Shown: positions 11,900 through 57,200, counted from the stretch's first letter. The stretch is DNA of 64,000 nucleotides from Cynocephalus volans (GCF_027409185.1 NC_084462.1:2170001-2234000); one strand, 5' to 3'. The notes: generated by a model not told the origin, from the letters alone. Translations and numbers: made by a program.

Positions 11900-12299
11900 G
11901 ATGGGTACTGTTATATCCAGAATTCTGTCTTGTGTGCTGCTCTATTTCCTGCTCCCAGACCAGTGCCTGGGACATTATAGGCATTAAAGAATAATTCATT
12001 GAAAGAACAAACGCATGCATCTCCATTTTACAGATGAGGAAATTGAGGCTTCCAGAACATAGAAAGTGCTCAGTAAATGCTAGTGAATCTTATTAGCATC
12101 ATTATGATCATGATTATTGTTAGTGTAATTCTCAGTGTCTGTATCAAGCCCAGTTCAGGCCTGGCCCAGGGGAAGCCTGGTGGGGACTGGGGGGAGAGGT
12201 AAGGGGAGCTAAAGGACCAAGCTGTAGCACTCCACGCTTCTGTCAGGAATTCCCTAAATTCCCCTAGATCTGGCTCAGTTTTGACCCAGATTCTTGTGT

Positions 12300-12560
12300 G
12301 ACCCCCCTCAAAGAACTCCTACTCATCCATCAAGGCCCAATTTCAGCACTGCCTGCTCCTGAAAGCTTTCTCTGATACTGCCAGCCTGGTTCGATGGGCC
12401 CTTCTCTGGGATCCCTTCCATTACAGAATTTATCTCTCCAGTCTATGTTTGTCATCCCCACCAGACTGGGAGCTCCCCGATGGCAGGAACCTGGCCTGAT
12501 TCATATCTATGACACCAGCCTCACCTGGGACATTAGGAAGTGACTGAATGAACTAAAAAC
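12300..12560 (+). repeat. L2-like LINE remnant
   Basis: The phrases catcaaggcccaatttcagc, gaaagctttctctgatactg and cagactgggagctccccgat follow the order of an L2 3' end as remembered. It is heavily decayed. Confidence 0.5.
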
Positions 12561-12727
12561 CAACTCTCAGATTCATGGCTAACTGTCAAGGAAGGAGGAG
12601 GCAGTTTCTTGGGTCTCAAAGAGTGACAACTTTCTCATTCCAAATCAAAAATACCCCCTTCCCCTCCTCAGTATTTGCCTACCACCAGGGTGAGGACCCT
12701 CTTCTTCCCCCGCTGGGGGCCCCTCAC

Positions 12728-13568
12728 CAGTATTTCAGTGATGTCTGGGTCATCTGTAGCCCAGAGTGGGATGGGAGAGGCAGGGGGCCCAGGCAGTGTT
12801 AGTGAACTGCTGTCTTCTGTGATCGACTCTGTCCCCAAGGACTCAGAGGGCTCCATGGCAGCCAGGTTGAGCAATGACACATTGGTGCAAGCTGAGGACC
12901 GTTTGAGGTTCAGGCACCAGTGCATTGGCTCGTGGGACATCCGGGGCTCCACCCTGGGGAGAAGAAACAGGCAGAAAGGTCGGATGCAGCCCCAGAGGGG
13001 TCTGGCCCCTCCTGCCTCTCTGTATACACACCCACTACCCTCTCGGGCTTCAGCCTCACCTCCTACTTTCTTCATCTACTCCTTCCCCGCTGACTACCCT
13101 CTTTTCCCTCCTCTGTCCCTGCTGCCTACTTTCTTCTTCCCTCAATAGTCCCCACTCCATCTCCTGACTTTCTCCTTCTCCACTGACTTTTTCTTCCCCC
13201 CATCCCCACTACCATCTTCCTCTCTACCTCCCTCACAGTTTATTTTTCCTCCACTGCTGCCCTCTTGCCTGACCCCTCTGTCCTACCCACTTCTCTTCTC
13301 CCCTCGCCCCTTCGTCCAGCACCCATGGTAGGACGTGTGCTCTGTTGGAGGCTGTGCTGGGCTCTAGGACCATCCCCAACAGGATGCGTCAAACTCACCC
13401 ATGGAACGACACGGCCTTCTTTTTCTTTGCAATCCCCTTGGCCAGGCTGGTCACCCCCCCAGGAGGTTTAGGGACCAGCTGGGAGCAGCTGTCAACCCCT
13501 GCAGGGGGATCACCGGCCTCATGGATCTCTTTGGACTGCCAGATTGTCTTCACCACCACACTCGCCAT
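12728..13568 (-). CDS. TSKS: Testis-specific serine kinase substrate, coding exons 1-2 (partial)
   Basis: TSKS is a spermatid protein phosphorylated by TSSK-family kinases. Exon 1 is complement 13399-13568 (170 nt) and starts MASVVVKTIWQSKEIHEAGD; the start ATG has a strong context (GCCATGG). Exon 2 is complement 12728-12953 (226 nt) and includes MSHEPMHWCLNLKRSSACTN and ends DDPDITEIL. Splice signals on the minus strand are GTGAG after 13399, CCCCAG before 12953 and GTGAGG after 12728; the phases agree (170 leaves 2, the sum 396 is a multiple of 3). The residues match the N-terminal 132 or so of human TSKS closely, with a basic KKKKAVSF stretch at the exon 1 end. Later exons, which encode the coiled coils, are not in the window and should lie to the left. 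The gene is head to head with AP2A1, 6.3 kb apart. Confidence 0.93.
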
Positions 13569-14206
13569 GGCATGTGTGGTGGGGGGGGGGCTGTTCCCAG
13601 GGACTCCGTCCTCTGAGACTCCCCACCTACTCTGACCACTGACCCTTAGAGTCCCCTGTCCCCTCCAGCCTGCCTCACAAAGGACCCAACCACTGGGCGC
13701 CAGTGCACGGGGAGTAGGAAGAGGTGCTGGCTCAGGGAATTCCCCCAGGGGGTCTCAGTGGACTCTACCGGTCTAGGGTTCTGCTTCTGCACCAGATGTG
13801 CCCGCCCCTTCAGAACTGCGGTGCATTTGTCCATTCTAGTCCAGAACTTGCAGTGGGTCAGCCCACTGGTTCTTGGGAGGGGTCCAACTTCCCTCTCCCT
13901 GAGACTAACTTTGGGTTCACCCAGCCCCATAAACTCATACTCGATTCTTAATACAACACCCTGGGTTCAGCACTTGCCTAGAATTTGGGAGCCTGTGGTG
14001 GATGAGGATTGATCCCTGCCCTAGAGGATCTTACATTCTATGGGGTGTTGGGGCCAGGGAAGCCATAGACGAGATACATAAACAAGAAAATATCTGAGGT
14101 TGGTAAGTGATATAAAGGGAATCAAAATCAGGTTATGGCATTTGTCAAAACTCATCGATTTGTACACTAGGGACGTGAGCCTTTAACTGTGCATAAATTT
14201 TACCAA
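13569..14206. other. TSKS 5' flank
   Basis: This stretch should hold the TSKS 5' UTR and promoter. A run of ten G (13579-13588) lies just upstream of the start. I see no obvious TATA box and cannot place the transcription start. The remainder is unique-looking sequence without a long conserved frame. Confidence 0.4.
13571..13573 (-). promoter_or_regulatory. Upstream ATG overlapping the TSKS start
   Basis: On the minus strand an ATG begins 5 nt before the TSKS start codon in another frame. It runs seven codons and stops at TGA inside the TSKS coding region. Its context is weak (C at -3), so leaky scanning to the strong downstream ATG is expected. Confidence 0.5.
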
Positions 14207-14309
14207 TTTTTTTTCTTTTTTTTTGGTGGCTGGCCAGTATGGGGATCTGAACCTGTGACCTTGGTGTTACAAGGCTATGCTCTCACCAGGTGAGCTGACC
14301 AATCAGCCC
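14207..14309 (-). mobile_element. Monomeric CYN-like SINE
   Basis: T-run, then ggtggctggccagtatgggg ... cttggtgttac ... gtgagctgacc ... cagccc, a full tRNA-like unit in reverse complement. Confidence 0.85.
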
Positions 14310-14389
14310 AAGTTTTATCTATTAAAAAAGAATCTTAGACAAACATTGAACTATAGTTAATGACATATATGTTGAAGTATTTGGGATTG

Positions 14390-14945
14390 TATTCGTTCCC
14401 TAGGGCTGCCATAGCAAAGTACCACAGGCTGGGTGGCTTAAACAACAGAAATCTATCGTCTCACAGTTCTGGATGCCAGAAATCCAAGATCAAAGTGTCA
14501 GCAGGGTTGATTCCTTCTTTTTTTTTTTTTTTTTAAAAAAGATGACCCGTAAAGGGATCTTAACCCTTGACTTGGTGTTGTCAGCACCACACTCTCCCAA
14601 GTGAGCTAACCCGCCATCCCTATATAGGGATCCGAACCTGTGGCCTTGGTGTTGTCAGCACCACACTCTCTCAAGTGAGCCACAGCCCACCCAGGGTTGA
14701 TTCCTTCTGAATGCTGTGAGGGAAGGATCTGTTCTAGGCCTCTTTCCTCTCTCCTAGCTTCTGGTGGCCTCAGGCATTCCTTGGTTTGTAGATGGCCATT
14801 TTCTCCCTGTGTCTTCTCTCTTAAAGTGTCTGTATCTGTGTCCAAATTTCCCCCCTTTTCAAGGACAGCAATTATATCAGATTAACACCCACCCAAATTA
14901 CCTCATCTGAACATGATCATCTGCAAAGACCCTATTTCCAAAAAA
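14390..14945. repeat. Old dispersed repeat split by a SINE
   Basis: The sequence runs from ccctagggctgccatagc through ttctcacagttctgg-like text to the ccaaagaccctatttcc-like end, a common mammalian interspersed repeat whose family I cannot name with confidence. A dimeric SINE interrupts it. Confidence 0.45.
14519..14691 (-). mobile_element. Dimeric CYN-like SINE
   Basis: Both tRNA-like units are present in reverse complement, including ccctatatagggatccgaac at the unit junction. Perfect 17-bp duplication cagggttgattccttct at 14502-14518 and 14692-14708. Confidence 0.92.
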
Positions 14946-14950
14946 GGTCA

Positions 14951-15083
14951 GTCTGGGCAGTTTGCTTACTTGGTTAGAGCTAGGTGCTAATAATACCAGC
15001 GTCAAGGATTTGGATCCTCGTATGTTCAGATCTCCCTACTGGCTGGCCAGCCACCAAAAAACAAAACAAAACAAAACAAATAA
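14951..15083 (+). mobile_element. Monomer-type SINE keeping a tRNA-Ile-like anticodon loop
   Basis: The unit reads ttagagctaggtgctaataa, then a B-box-like ggatttggatcc, a second gttcagatctccc and ggctggccagccacc with an AAC-rich tail. The ctaataa segment equals the anticodon loop of tRNA-Ile(AAU); most other copies here read ctgataa. Confidence 0.8.
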
Positions 15084-15589
15084 GGTCAGATCCATGGGGT
15101 ACTGCAGATTAGGACTTCCGTGTCTCGAAAAAGAAAAAAGAAAAGAAAAAAAAAAAAAGGACTTCCGTGTCTTTTGGGGGGGACACAATTCAACCCCTGA
15201 GATGAAGAATATTGAATGTATACCCTGAATGCATCAAAACCACAGATGGATTGAAGAGCGGAGTGAAAGAATGCCAGATGGACACATACACGACAAAGTA
15301 AGTGGAGCAAAATGTGAATGGCGGATCAAGGTGGGAGGTGCGGTGGTTTTGACTTTCTGAATATTTAGAAAGTTTCATAATAAAACATTGCGGAAGAAAC
15401 TGGGTGATGGGGATGGAAAGCTATGACGAGGAGTACGTGCTTTAACATAATCCTTTGGGGTGGGTGCAGAAGTGAGATGCAGAGGGTTATAGACGAAGCA
15501 ATGAATGTTGTATGTTGGAGCTGGGTAGATGGTGGTACCTTATATCCTCCTACTTTGGGGTCTATTTGAAAATTTCTATAACACAATAA

Positions 15590-15910
15590 CAGTTGTTCCT
15601 CAATATCTGTGGAGGATTGGTTCCAGAACCCCTGAGTATACCAAAATCCACAGATGCTCAAGTCCCTTATATAAAATGGCATAGTATTTGCGTACAACCT
15701 ATGCACTTCCTCCCGTATACTTTAAATCATCTTTGGATTACTTAAAATACCTAATACAATGAAAATGCTATGTAAATAGTTTTTATACTATATTGTTTTG
15801 AAGTCTGTATTATTACTTTTTATTATTATTATTTTTAAATTTTTCGATTCATAGTTGGTTGAATCTGCAAATGTGGAACCCGTGGGGATTGTACATGGGA
15901 TACTGTGTTT
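15590..15910 (+). mobile_element. MER2-like DNA transposon
   Basis: The element begins cagttgttcctcaatatctg after a TA and contains ggttccagaacccctgagta and ccttatataaaatggcatag. The central sequence and the degenerate right end match a MER2 (Tigger group) non-autonomous element as remembered. A second copy is at 36608-36897. Confidence 0.7.
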
Positions 15911-15926
15911 GAGGATGGTGGGAGCT

Positions 15927-16021
15927 TGGCTGGCTGCTTAGCTCGGTTGGTTAGAGTGTGGTTCTATTACACTGAGGCCAAAGGTTTGATCCCCATACTG
16001 ACCAGCACCAAATAAAAAAAG
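15927..16021 (+). mobile_element. Monomeric CYN-like SINE
   Basis: Single unit: ttagctcggttggttagagt, then a diverged B box (aaaggtttgatcccc), ending actgaccagcacc and an A-rich tail. Confidence 0.85.
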
Positions 16022-16023
16022 AG

Positions 16024-16560
16024 AGAGAATGACAGGAGAGGGAAGGAAGAGGTTGTTTTAAACCCCTGAGTCCAGGATGTTCTCTGCAAGAAGGGGACAG
16101 GGAGCTGAGACCTGAACCATAAGGAGGAGCCAGCCATGGGGAAAGCAGGGGGAGGAGGGACTGGAATGAGTCTGGACATTCTGAATGGCCCAGAGGAAGC
16201 CAGTGTGTCCTGCTGGGTGGGAATGGCAATATCAGTGAGCAGTCTGGGAAGACAGTGACAGCTTTTAAGCTGGAGAAGGACACAGTGAGTGATGTTTTTA
16301 AAAGCACACTGGTTGCGTGAGGAGACTAGCCCATGGGTGACCAGGATGGAAGCCAGGAGAGCAGCAAGGGGCGTCACCGCCAGGATCCAGGCAAGAGATG
16401 GTAGTGCTGGTGGTCTGCTGGGGGTGAGGCAGTGGTGATGGAGGGAGGTGGTTGGCTTTGGGATGTGTCCTGGCTTTGGTTTGCGGTGAGACCAGGAGGG
16501 GTTCTGGCAGGAGTGTCTGGGTGATGGATGGAGGATCCTTTGCCGAAATGGAAAAACTGG
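16024..16560 (+). repeat. Ancient dispersed repeat, copy 1 of a same-strand series
   Basis: The phrases gaagccagtgtgtcctgctg, ttaagctggagaaggacaca and ggatccaggcaagagatggt recur in related form at 21580-22500, 23700-24220, 24810-25440, 30180-31790 and 33250-34230, always on the plus strand. The family is not named with confidence. Confidence 0.5.
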
Positions 16561-16699
16561 GGGTGAATCTGGTTTTTCTGAAGACAATCAAGAGTTGATT
16601 TGCTCAAGTCAAATTCTTAGAATCTTTTGGTGGTTCAATCCGTCAATTCCTTGAGCAGCTCCTCAAGAACCTGAATGGTCTTGCTCAAATCCAATTCTA

Positions 16700-17010
16700 T
16701 GATTCTATGGTGTCCAATATGGTAGCCACTGTCATGTCAGCCACTGTCAATAGCCTGTGGCTATGAGCGCTTGTGATGTGGTTAGTCTGAAAGAAGATGT
16801 ACTGTAAGTGTAAAACACCAGATTCCAAAGCCTTAGGAAAATAAAAATGTAAAATATGCTGTAATGATAATATTTGCGTATACTGGGTTAAATAAAATGT
16901 ATTACTAAAATTAATTAAATTCATCTGTTTCTTTTTACTTTTTAAAAAATGTGGCTGGAGTAAATTGAAAATTGCATATGTGGTTACCACTGTGTTTCTG
17001 TTGAACAGTG
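16700..17010. mobile_element. hAT-Charlie-like DNA transposon remnant
   Basis: The element is bounded by tgtccaatatggtagccac and, at the other end, gtggttaccactgtgtttct, which are roughly inverted. The AT-rich centre is related to 25990-26550, 29745-30170 and 36545-37150. The family name is uncertain. Confidence 0.5.
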
Positions 17011-17629
17011 CTTCTATAACTCAACATGGTCAGTCCATGAGCTCCTGTGGTGGCACCACAACTATCCTTGTGTAGGATCAAATAGTCCCAGGGTTTTGCA
17101 GAAGAAGGCTGGGGAGGCTGGCCTCCCCAGCCTGAGTCTCCAGTCCTTTAGAATGCCTTTGCTTTTGGCTCAGTTTTAATTAATTTGTGGCTAATTCGTG
17201 CGCTCTGTGGTGTTGGGAGGAAGACCTACCCTTGACAGGACCTAGAATCAGGACATCCTTCTCCCACACGAGAACCCAGAGTTAATGCCATGTGTTCCCA
17301 GGTAGGCTCTGGGCAGGGGGTAGAAAGTGGTGCGTGAGAAGGGAGGTAGAGGGTTGCAGCAGGGAAGAGGTGGCTTTTCCCCCTTATTCAGGGACAGGCT
17401 TTTCCTGTTCTTTGAACCCTCGATGTCTCTCCTTCATATCCCTCAAAAAGAGGAACAGTTCAAACCCCACCGCTAATACATATTTTTAATGGCGTTATCC
17501 TCGGGGAAGGTGCTTCCTCCCGTGTCATGAATGGACTCCTTCAGTCCTTGGAAAGCTTAATGTGTCTCTCCATAAAAAGGACTTCTTCAAGTCCCGGTAC
17601 TAATGACTTTTGTTTGTTTTTAATGGGAC

Positions 17630-18190
17630 TGTAAGACCCGTGCACTAGGCACAAATCCCACACACGCCGGAGTAGCTCGCTTCACAAAGACCATGAGACA
17701 AGAGTCCGCTGCAATCAAGCAAGAGGTGTTTATTTCAGCATGCTGGGTCGCTTTTTCATAAGCGGCCCCGAACTTACAATACCAAGGCTTTTTATACAGT
17801 TTATTTTAGACAGATTTTCATAACAGGCTGAGTTGTTAATTAGCCGTGGCACCTTAAGATTTATGGTTAGGCTCAACAGGCCCGCACTGCTAGCACCCCG
17901 ATAAAAGATGGTACGTGTTTATCTTCCCTGGTCCAGCCAGGTGTTCAGAGGATAAAGGGGACCGGCTGTGTCCTGGAATGTGTGCCTGGTTCTGCCTTGA
18001 CTTCTGCCTGACCTCTTTAAAGCTGCTTCACTTAAAATACCTTTAGATACGCTTTCCCCGTTTTTAGTAAGTGCTTACAGGAATAATTGGTGCAAGTTAA
18101 GCTAAAGTCATATTTCTCTGTTACTTTTCTGTTACAATTTCATAACAGGCTAAGGCTATACAGGTTAGAGTTACAATTTTTTTTATGACA
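17630..18190 (-). mobile_element. Solo LTR of a class-I-like endogenous retrovirus
   Basis: Read on the minus strand, the 561-bp block starts TGTCATAA at 18190 and ends GGGTCTTACA at 17630. It carries a TATA box (GTATAAAAAG near 17800) and an AATAAA signal (near 17732). No internal viral genes are present, so it is a solo LTR. It keeps several CpGs and looks less decayed than the other LTRs here. The flanks ggac and gaac may be a mutated 4-bp target duplication. Confidence 0.72.
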
Positions 18191-19100
18191 GAACTGCCCT
18201 ATGCTCTTTAGAGGCAAACAGGCTCCCCCCGCTCCCCATATTAGAAATGGACTCTCCGTGTCTAAACAGCTGACCAATGTCCTCCTAGAATCCAGAATGG
18301 ACTTTCCCAAGCCCCATTCCTGGGAACCCAAATGGATGGATCTGTTGAACGCGCAAGGTGGGCTCTTCTTAACCCATCCCCCCAGGATTCAGCGTGCACA
18401 TTCCCAGGACCCAGGACACACCCCTCCAAGGCTCATTCCAAGAATATTTGGCTTCTGAGATTATAAAAGGGTGGTGGGGTGGAGTTTTGTTCCTCGAGTT
18501 GACAGAAGTGGACTCTTGCGTTTTCCTTTGCCCCACACTTCTCAATAGCCCAGGGCATTGGAGTTCTGGTAGCTTTGCCTTCCCCAAAGCTAGTCAACCA
18601 AAGTCTCTGGGGACCTGGGGGGCAGGGGAGGAGGCCGGGCCAAATGCAAATTCATCCATTCCTTCCTTTGACAGTTTTGTTCCAGCTCTTCAATACCAGG
18701 TCCCATTCTTGCCCGGGAGGAGTTCCAAGTACAGTGGAGGAGAGAATCAGTTTTGATTTGATATTTGCTATAATGCAGGTTGCCCGAGGCATTGCAGTTG
18801 GGGGGGAGGAGGAGGAGGCGATGTACAGTATATCGAGAAGTGGTTAAAAGCCAAAATATAGTGTAAATTCTGATTCTTTCACTTCTGAGCTGTGTCGCCT
18901 TGGGCGAGTCATTCAGTCTTTCTGGACCTCTCTGCTTAATGGGGCTGGCCTTCAGTTACAGTTCCTGCCCTCTGGGATTCTAGGTCTCCGGACAAGTCCC
19001 GACAAGTAAGCCACAGAGAAGACGGGAGGGGCAAGGGGAGGCTTCCTGGTAGAGGATCTAAGGAGTCCGGGGAGCGGGATTGGAGAGAGGAAGGGAACAG
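18191..19100. other. Unique-looking sequence upstream of AP2A1
   Basis: I see no exon or clear mobile element apart from a MIR-like piece around 18860-18990 (gtgtcgccttgggcgagtc, attcagtctttctggacctc). An A- and purine-rich stretch precedes the CpG-rich AP2A1 promoter. Confidence 0.4.
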
Positions 19101-19845
19101 AGAGACGCTTGCGCAGTAAATGCCTCACGCCCCCTTGCCCCGCCCAACCTCTTCTTTGCAGCAGGGAATTGCAGGCGTCACTCCACCTATCCCAGCCCAG
19201 CTGAGTGACACCTCCTACTTCTCTTTTCTTCCCTACCGATCGTCGCCCTCCGACCGCCCCTACAACCGCCCAATCAAGAGCGGAAGTAAGACAGGCCCCG
19301 CGAATCCGCTACGCCTAAGGAGACTATCTACCTACCCATTGGCCCTAGTCAACCCAAGTCCCGCCTCCTCAGGCCCGCTCCCCCGCCTTCCTGGGGTCCC
19401 TCCCTCCTATGTTGGAGAGGGGCCCGATCCAATCAATGTTGGACCCGGCGAAGCGGAGGAGGCGGTCCCACGGTGCGTAATTGAACTCCGCCAGTCTTGA
19501 GCAACGCCTCCTCCTCCGCTCCAGAACGGAAATAGCGGGCCACTGGAGCAATCGTAGTGGCGTGCCTTTGCCTAGCGACCAATAAGAGAGGGAGCCGGGG
19601 AGGCGAGCCCGAGTGTGAGCGGCAGCAGCCAGAGCCAATGGGTGGCTGAGAGCTCCGGGCGCCGGAGAAGAGGAGGGGTCAGGGGGCGGTGCCACGGCCT
19701 GCCAGCCCGCCCGCCAGCCCGCCCTCCCCCTGGCCGGCTTGGCTCCTCGGCGCTGCCTGGGGTCCTTTCCGCCTGGTCCCCGCCCGCCAGCCCCCGCTGC
19801 GCTGTGCCCTGTCCGGTCAGGCCTGGAGACGACACCACCGCCATC
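19100..19845 (+). promoter_or_regulatory. AP2A1: AP2A1 CpG-rich promoter with five CCAAT boxes
   Basis: GC- and CpG-rich DNA without a TATA box leads into the AP2A1 start codon. CCAAT boxes (NF-Y type) are at 19270-19274, 19338-19342 (as ATTGG), 19429-19433, 19579-19583 and 19635-19639. GC boxes such as ggggtcagggggcggt (19676 on) lie downstream. The transcription start cannot be fixed from sequence but probably falls within about 200 bp of the ATG. Confidence 0.8.
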
Positions 19846-53816
<33,971 letters not shown>

Positions 53817-53971
53817 GCCCTGGACTCTACCCCTGGGGATGTGATCGGCGCTGGGTAGCCCCTAGGACTGAGGCAGCTTTGGTAGATGAGGCATTGAGGG
53901 ACCTCTTCTGGTGACAGGGAAGACCCCAGGGGTGGGGAGATCCCTGAGACCTTCCTCTGGCCTTTTGTATT

Positions 53972-53977
53972 TTTATT
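53972..53977 (-). other. FUZ: Possible FUZ polyadenylation signal
   Basis: TTTATT on the plus strand is AATAAA on the minus strand, about 240 nt past the FUZ stop codon. If used, the FUZ 3' UTR overlaps the AP2A1 3' UTR. Confidence 0.5.
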
Positions 53978-54159
53978 TTTGTTCAGTCTGCTGCTGTTTA
54001 CATTCTGGGGGGCAAAGGGGAGTCCCTTCCCTCCCTTCCCCACCCCAAGCACAGAGGGGAAAGGGGCCAGGGAAATGGGTGCCTCCTCCCCTCCCACCCC
54101 ATCCCATCGTAGCCCCTCCTTCTCCCTCTCCATCCAGGGGCTGTGTATTATTGTGAGCG

Positions 54160-54165
54160 AATAAA
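54160..54165 (+). other. AP2A1: AP2A1 polyadenylation signal
   Basis: AATAAA lies 344 nt past the AP2A1 stop codon, followed by a T/G-rich stretch (ccatgtctgtctcc), so cleavage is expected near 54180. Confidence 0.85.
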
Positions 54166-54217
54166 CAGAGAGACACTAATAGCCCCATGTCTGTCTCCAT
54201 TGCCCACTCCCAGGTGG

Positions 54218-57200
54218 TCAAAGAAGTGGGGTGAGGGCATGCAGAGTGTGTGTGGCCAGGCTTCGAAGTCCATGGGTGGGACTCTGAGGAGCCAACAGCA
54301 GTAGCAGCTGCCGAGGCCCCAGCTGCAGAACCACGAGCCGCAATCCCCTTCTTGGCTCCCCGTGCCTCAACACCAGGTAGCAGGCCCTAGGCAGCTGGGC
54401 TTGGTGGACCGCATCCTCTGCCTTCTGTGGTAGCCCTGGCTCTGAGGAAAGGACAGGCAGGACTGAGGTGACCCATGGGGCTGAATGAGGAGGATGCTAA
54501 CCTTCAGAAGCTACACCCCATCCTGGGCCTAAGTTCTGAATCCATGGGATTTCTTAGCACAGGCTTTGGGAGCCTCCCAGGTGAGGGCTTCCGGGGCTCC
54601 AGCCAGATGTCAGTAACCTAAAGAAGGCCACAGACTCTCATTCAGCTCACCCTCTTCCCACCCAGCCTTGGTCCCTGTTTCCCTAGGGAATAGTGTGTGC
54701 AGCCCCAGGCTATCCTCTTAGCAACACAAATCACAAACGTGCAGGTGATAACTTACTGTGTGCCCGACACTCAGCTGTGACACACAAGCTCCAGTAGCCC
54801 TCCTGAGGACCACACCCCACTGCACAGGAGATGTGGAGTGGCCAGCTAGGAAGCGGTGTGGCCCTCAGAGTAGGAGCTCTTTACCACTGTGCCACATTCA
54901 GCAGGGTCTTCACTGGGGTTGTAGTGCCAACCTAGGTCCCTTTATCTCTCTCGGGCCTTATGGATTCTAAGATAACTTTCCTTCCTAACCTGGAATCTGT
55001 GGAATCCTTTCCCACCCCCACTCCCCAGACTATCAGCAAAGCCTGTGCTTTCAGCAGTAGTGCAGAGTGGAGTGTGTAGATATGCGGGCCAGACCTCCTG
55101 TGTTAGAATTGTGGCTCTGTGGCTTATTAGCTGAGCCTGTTTCTTCATCTGCAATAAGAGAATAATGACATAAGAGGATAATCCTCACCTATGAGGATGA
55201 AGTGAGTTGTTACATATCAAAGCACTGGCAAGAATAGAAGAGGTCTTAGTGTTAAATGCTTCTAAGTACAGTCATGCAGCACATAACAATGTTTTGGTCA
55301 ATGAGGTACCACATATATGACGGTAGTCCTAAAAGATTATAATACTGTATTTTTACTGTACCTCCTCTATGTTTAGATGCACAAATACTTAACAGTTTGT
55401 GTTGCGGTTGCCTACAGTTTTCATACAGTAACGTGCTGTTCAGGTTTGTAGCCCAGGAGCCGTAAGCTATACCATACAGCCTAGGTAGTAGGCTATACCA
55501 TCTAGGTTTGTGTAAGTAGACTCTGTGACATTCACACAACAAAATTGCCTAATGACACATTTCTCAGAATGTATCCACATTGTTAAGCGACACATGACTG
55601 TATTAGGGTTACCCAGGAGGTTCTGAAACCAGGAAGGGACTTCCCCTCCCCTCCCTTCTGTGTCAAAGCTCAGTTCTCAATTAAAACCATGTCCAATGTG
55701 TGCTGGGTTCTCCTTCCAGTTTCTCCTACCCTACCTCTTACTCCCACCTTCTGGGACCTAGGACTCAAGTGTCCCTGCCTATGCAGTGGGGCACTGTGCC
55801 CGCCGCTGACCTGGTGGGAAGTGCGTGGTGGTGACCAGAGTGTAGAAATTACGGAGGAGGCGCCGGCGCTGTTCCGGAGAAGGTTCTGGAGGGAGAGAAG
55901 AGACAGTGATGGAGAGCACCTCCCTGGTCCGCCCCCCTCCCCAGTTCACGCCCCTCCGCCCCGCCCTTGTCCTCAGTCACCTTTATCCCCAAAGGGCTCC
56001 ACGGTAAAGAGGCAACGTTTCAGTTCCAGGTGGAGGAGCAGCAGCCTGTGGGAAAGGGGGTGTCATGGCCAGGGAAGAGGAGATGAGGACCCCCCCCAAC
56101 CCACTACCCCATCTGAGTCCTACCCAAGGATGTCCGCGTGCAGGGGGAAGCCATCGGGCAGCGCTCGGGGTCCAAGCGGCAAGCAGGTCCGCAGCGGGCC
56201 CAGCAGTGGCTGCCACCAACGCTCCAGAAGCTGTGGGAGCGCGGTAATGGTAGGCGGGGCCAGAGATAAAGGCGTGGCCAGCAGGTGAGGTCAGGGAGGT
56301 ACCAGAGGCCGAAGACGGGGCCTACAAGAAGACAGGAGGGCGGAGGCGGAAGGGGCCGTGGAAGGGCGAGGCCTAGGAGAATAAGGGAGGAGTGGAGGAG
56401 AAGCCGAGCTGGGGAGAAGGTGATTGCAGCGCAGTTTGCAGTGGTCGGGGCAGGGATGAGAGAAGGGGCTCGTAGGTAGAGGGTGTGATAAGTGGGAAAG
56501 TGAGACAGGGCTGGATTCACCTGTGGGTCCAGCTGGCGGAGGGGTGGGCGTGGCCCGCACAGCAGACACAGCTCCAGGCTTGGCAGCAGCGTCAAGGTCA
56601 AAAGTCGGTGCGGGACCTGAAGGACACAGGGTGGACAGTGCTGCCCCTTCCTATCCCAAGTCTCGCCTCCTTGCGACTCGACCTCTGTCCCACCCCTCTC
56701 GCATTTGTCCAAGACCTCACCTTCCTCTACCCCAACCCCGCCGGGCCCCACCCACTCACCGTGGGACTCCCGTGAGGCAGGTACACAGGGTAGTCGCGAG
56801 CGGCCTGCGGCGGCAGGGACCCTACCAGCCAGGGAAGCAGCACGGCCTCGGGCGTCCCCAGCCGCCACCAGCCCTCTGTTGCTGCCACTACCCGGCCCGA
56901 CACCACGAGACTGACGAAGGCTGTGCCCGCGGCCTCAGCGAACCCGGAGAGGGCTTCCTGGGTAAGAGAGGCAGGCGGACTAGGAGTCAGGACACATGAG
57001 CAGGGAGTGCAGTGACTTCCCAGGTGGTCAAGGAGTGGGAAGAGACCGACAGACAGTCCAGAGCTTGCTAAGCGGCCATGCTCTTGTGTGTCATCGTCTC
57101 GGAGGCTGAGTTCCTTCACCTTCACATGCAGCCACAATCCCCAACTCACATTGTGAAATTTGATTAAAATGATCTGTGTATACTGAAGCTAATTTTTTTT

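Larger units (their letters stand above)
8922..12727. other. TSKS intron 2, proximal part: no coding sequence seen
   Basis: The stretch holds a MIR-like piece (9000-9150, with the cctctgtgcctctgtttccc core), a long pyrimidine-rich tract (9780-10530) with a 22-bp tandem repeat, L2-like pieces (11330-11580, 12300-12560), a MIR-like piece (11660-11800) and a truncated SINE (11842-11899). I looked on the minus strand for the coiled-coil exon 3 of TSKS and did not find it, so it should lie beyond the left edge. Confidence 0.6.
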
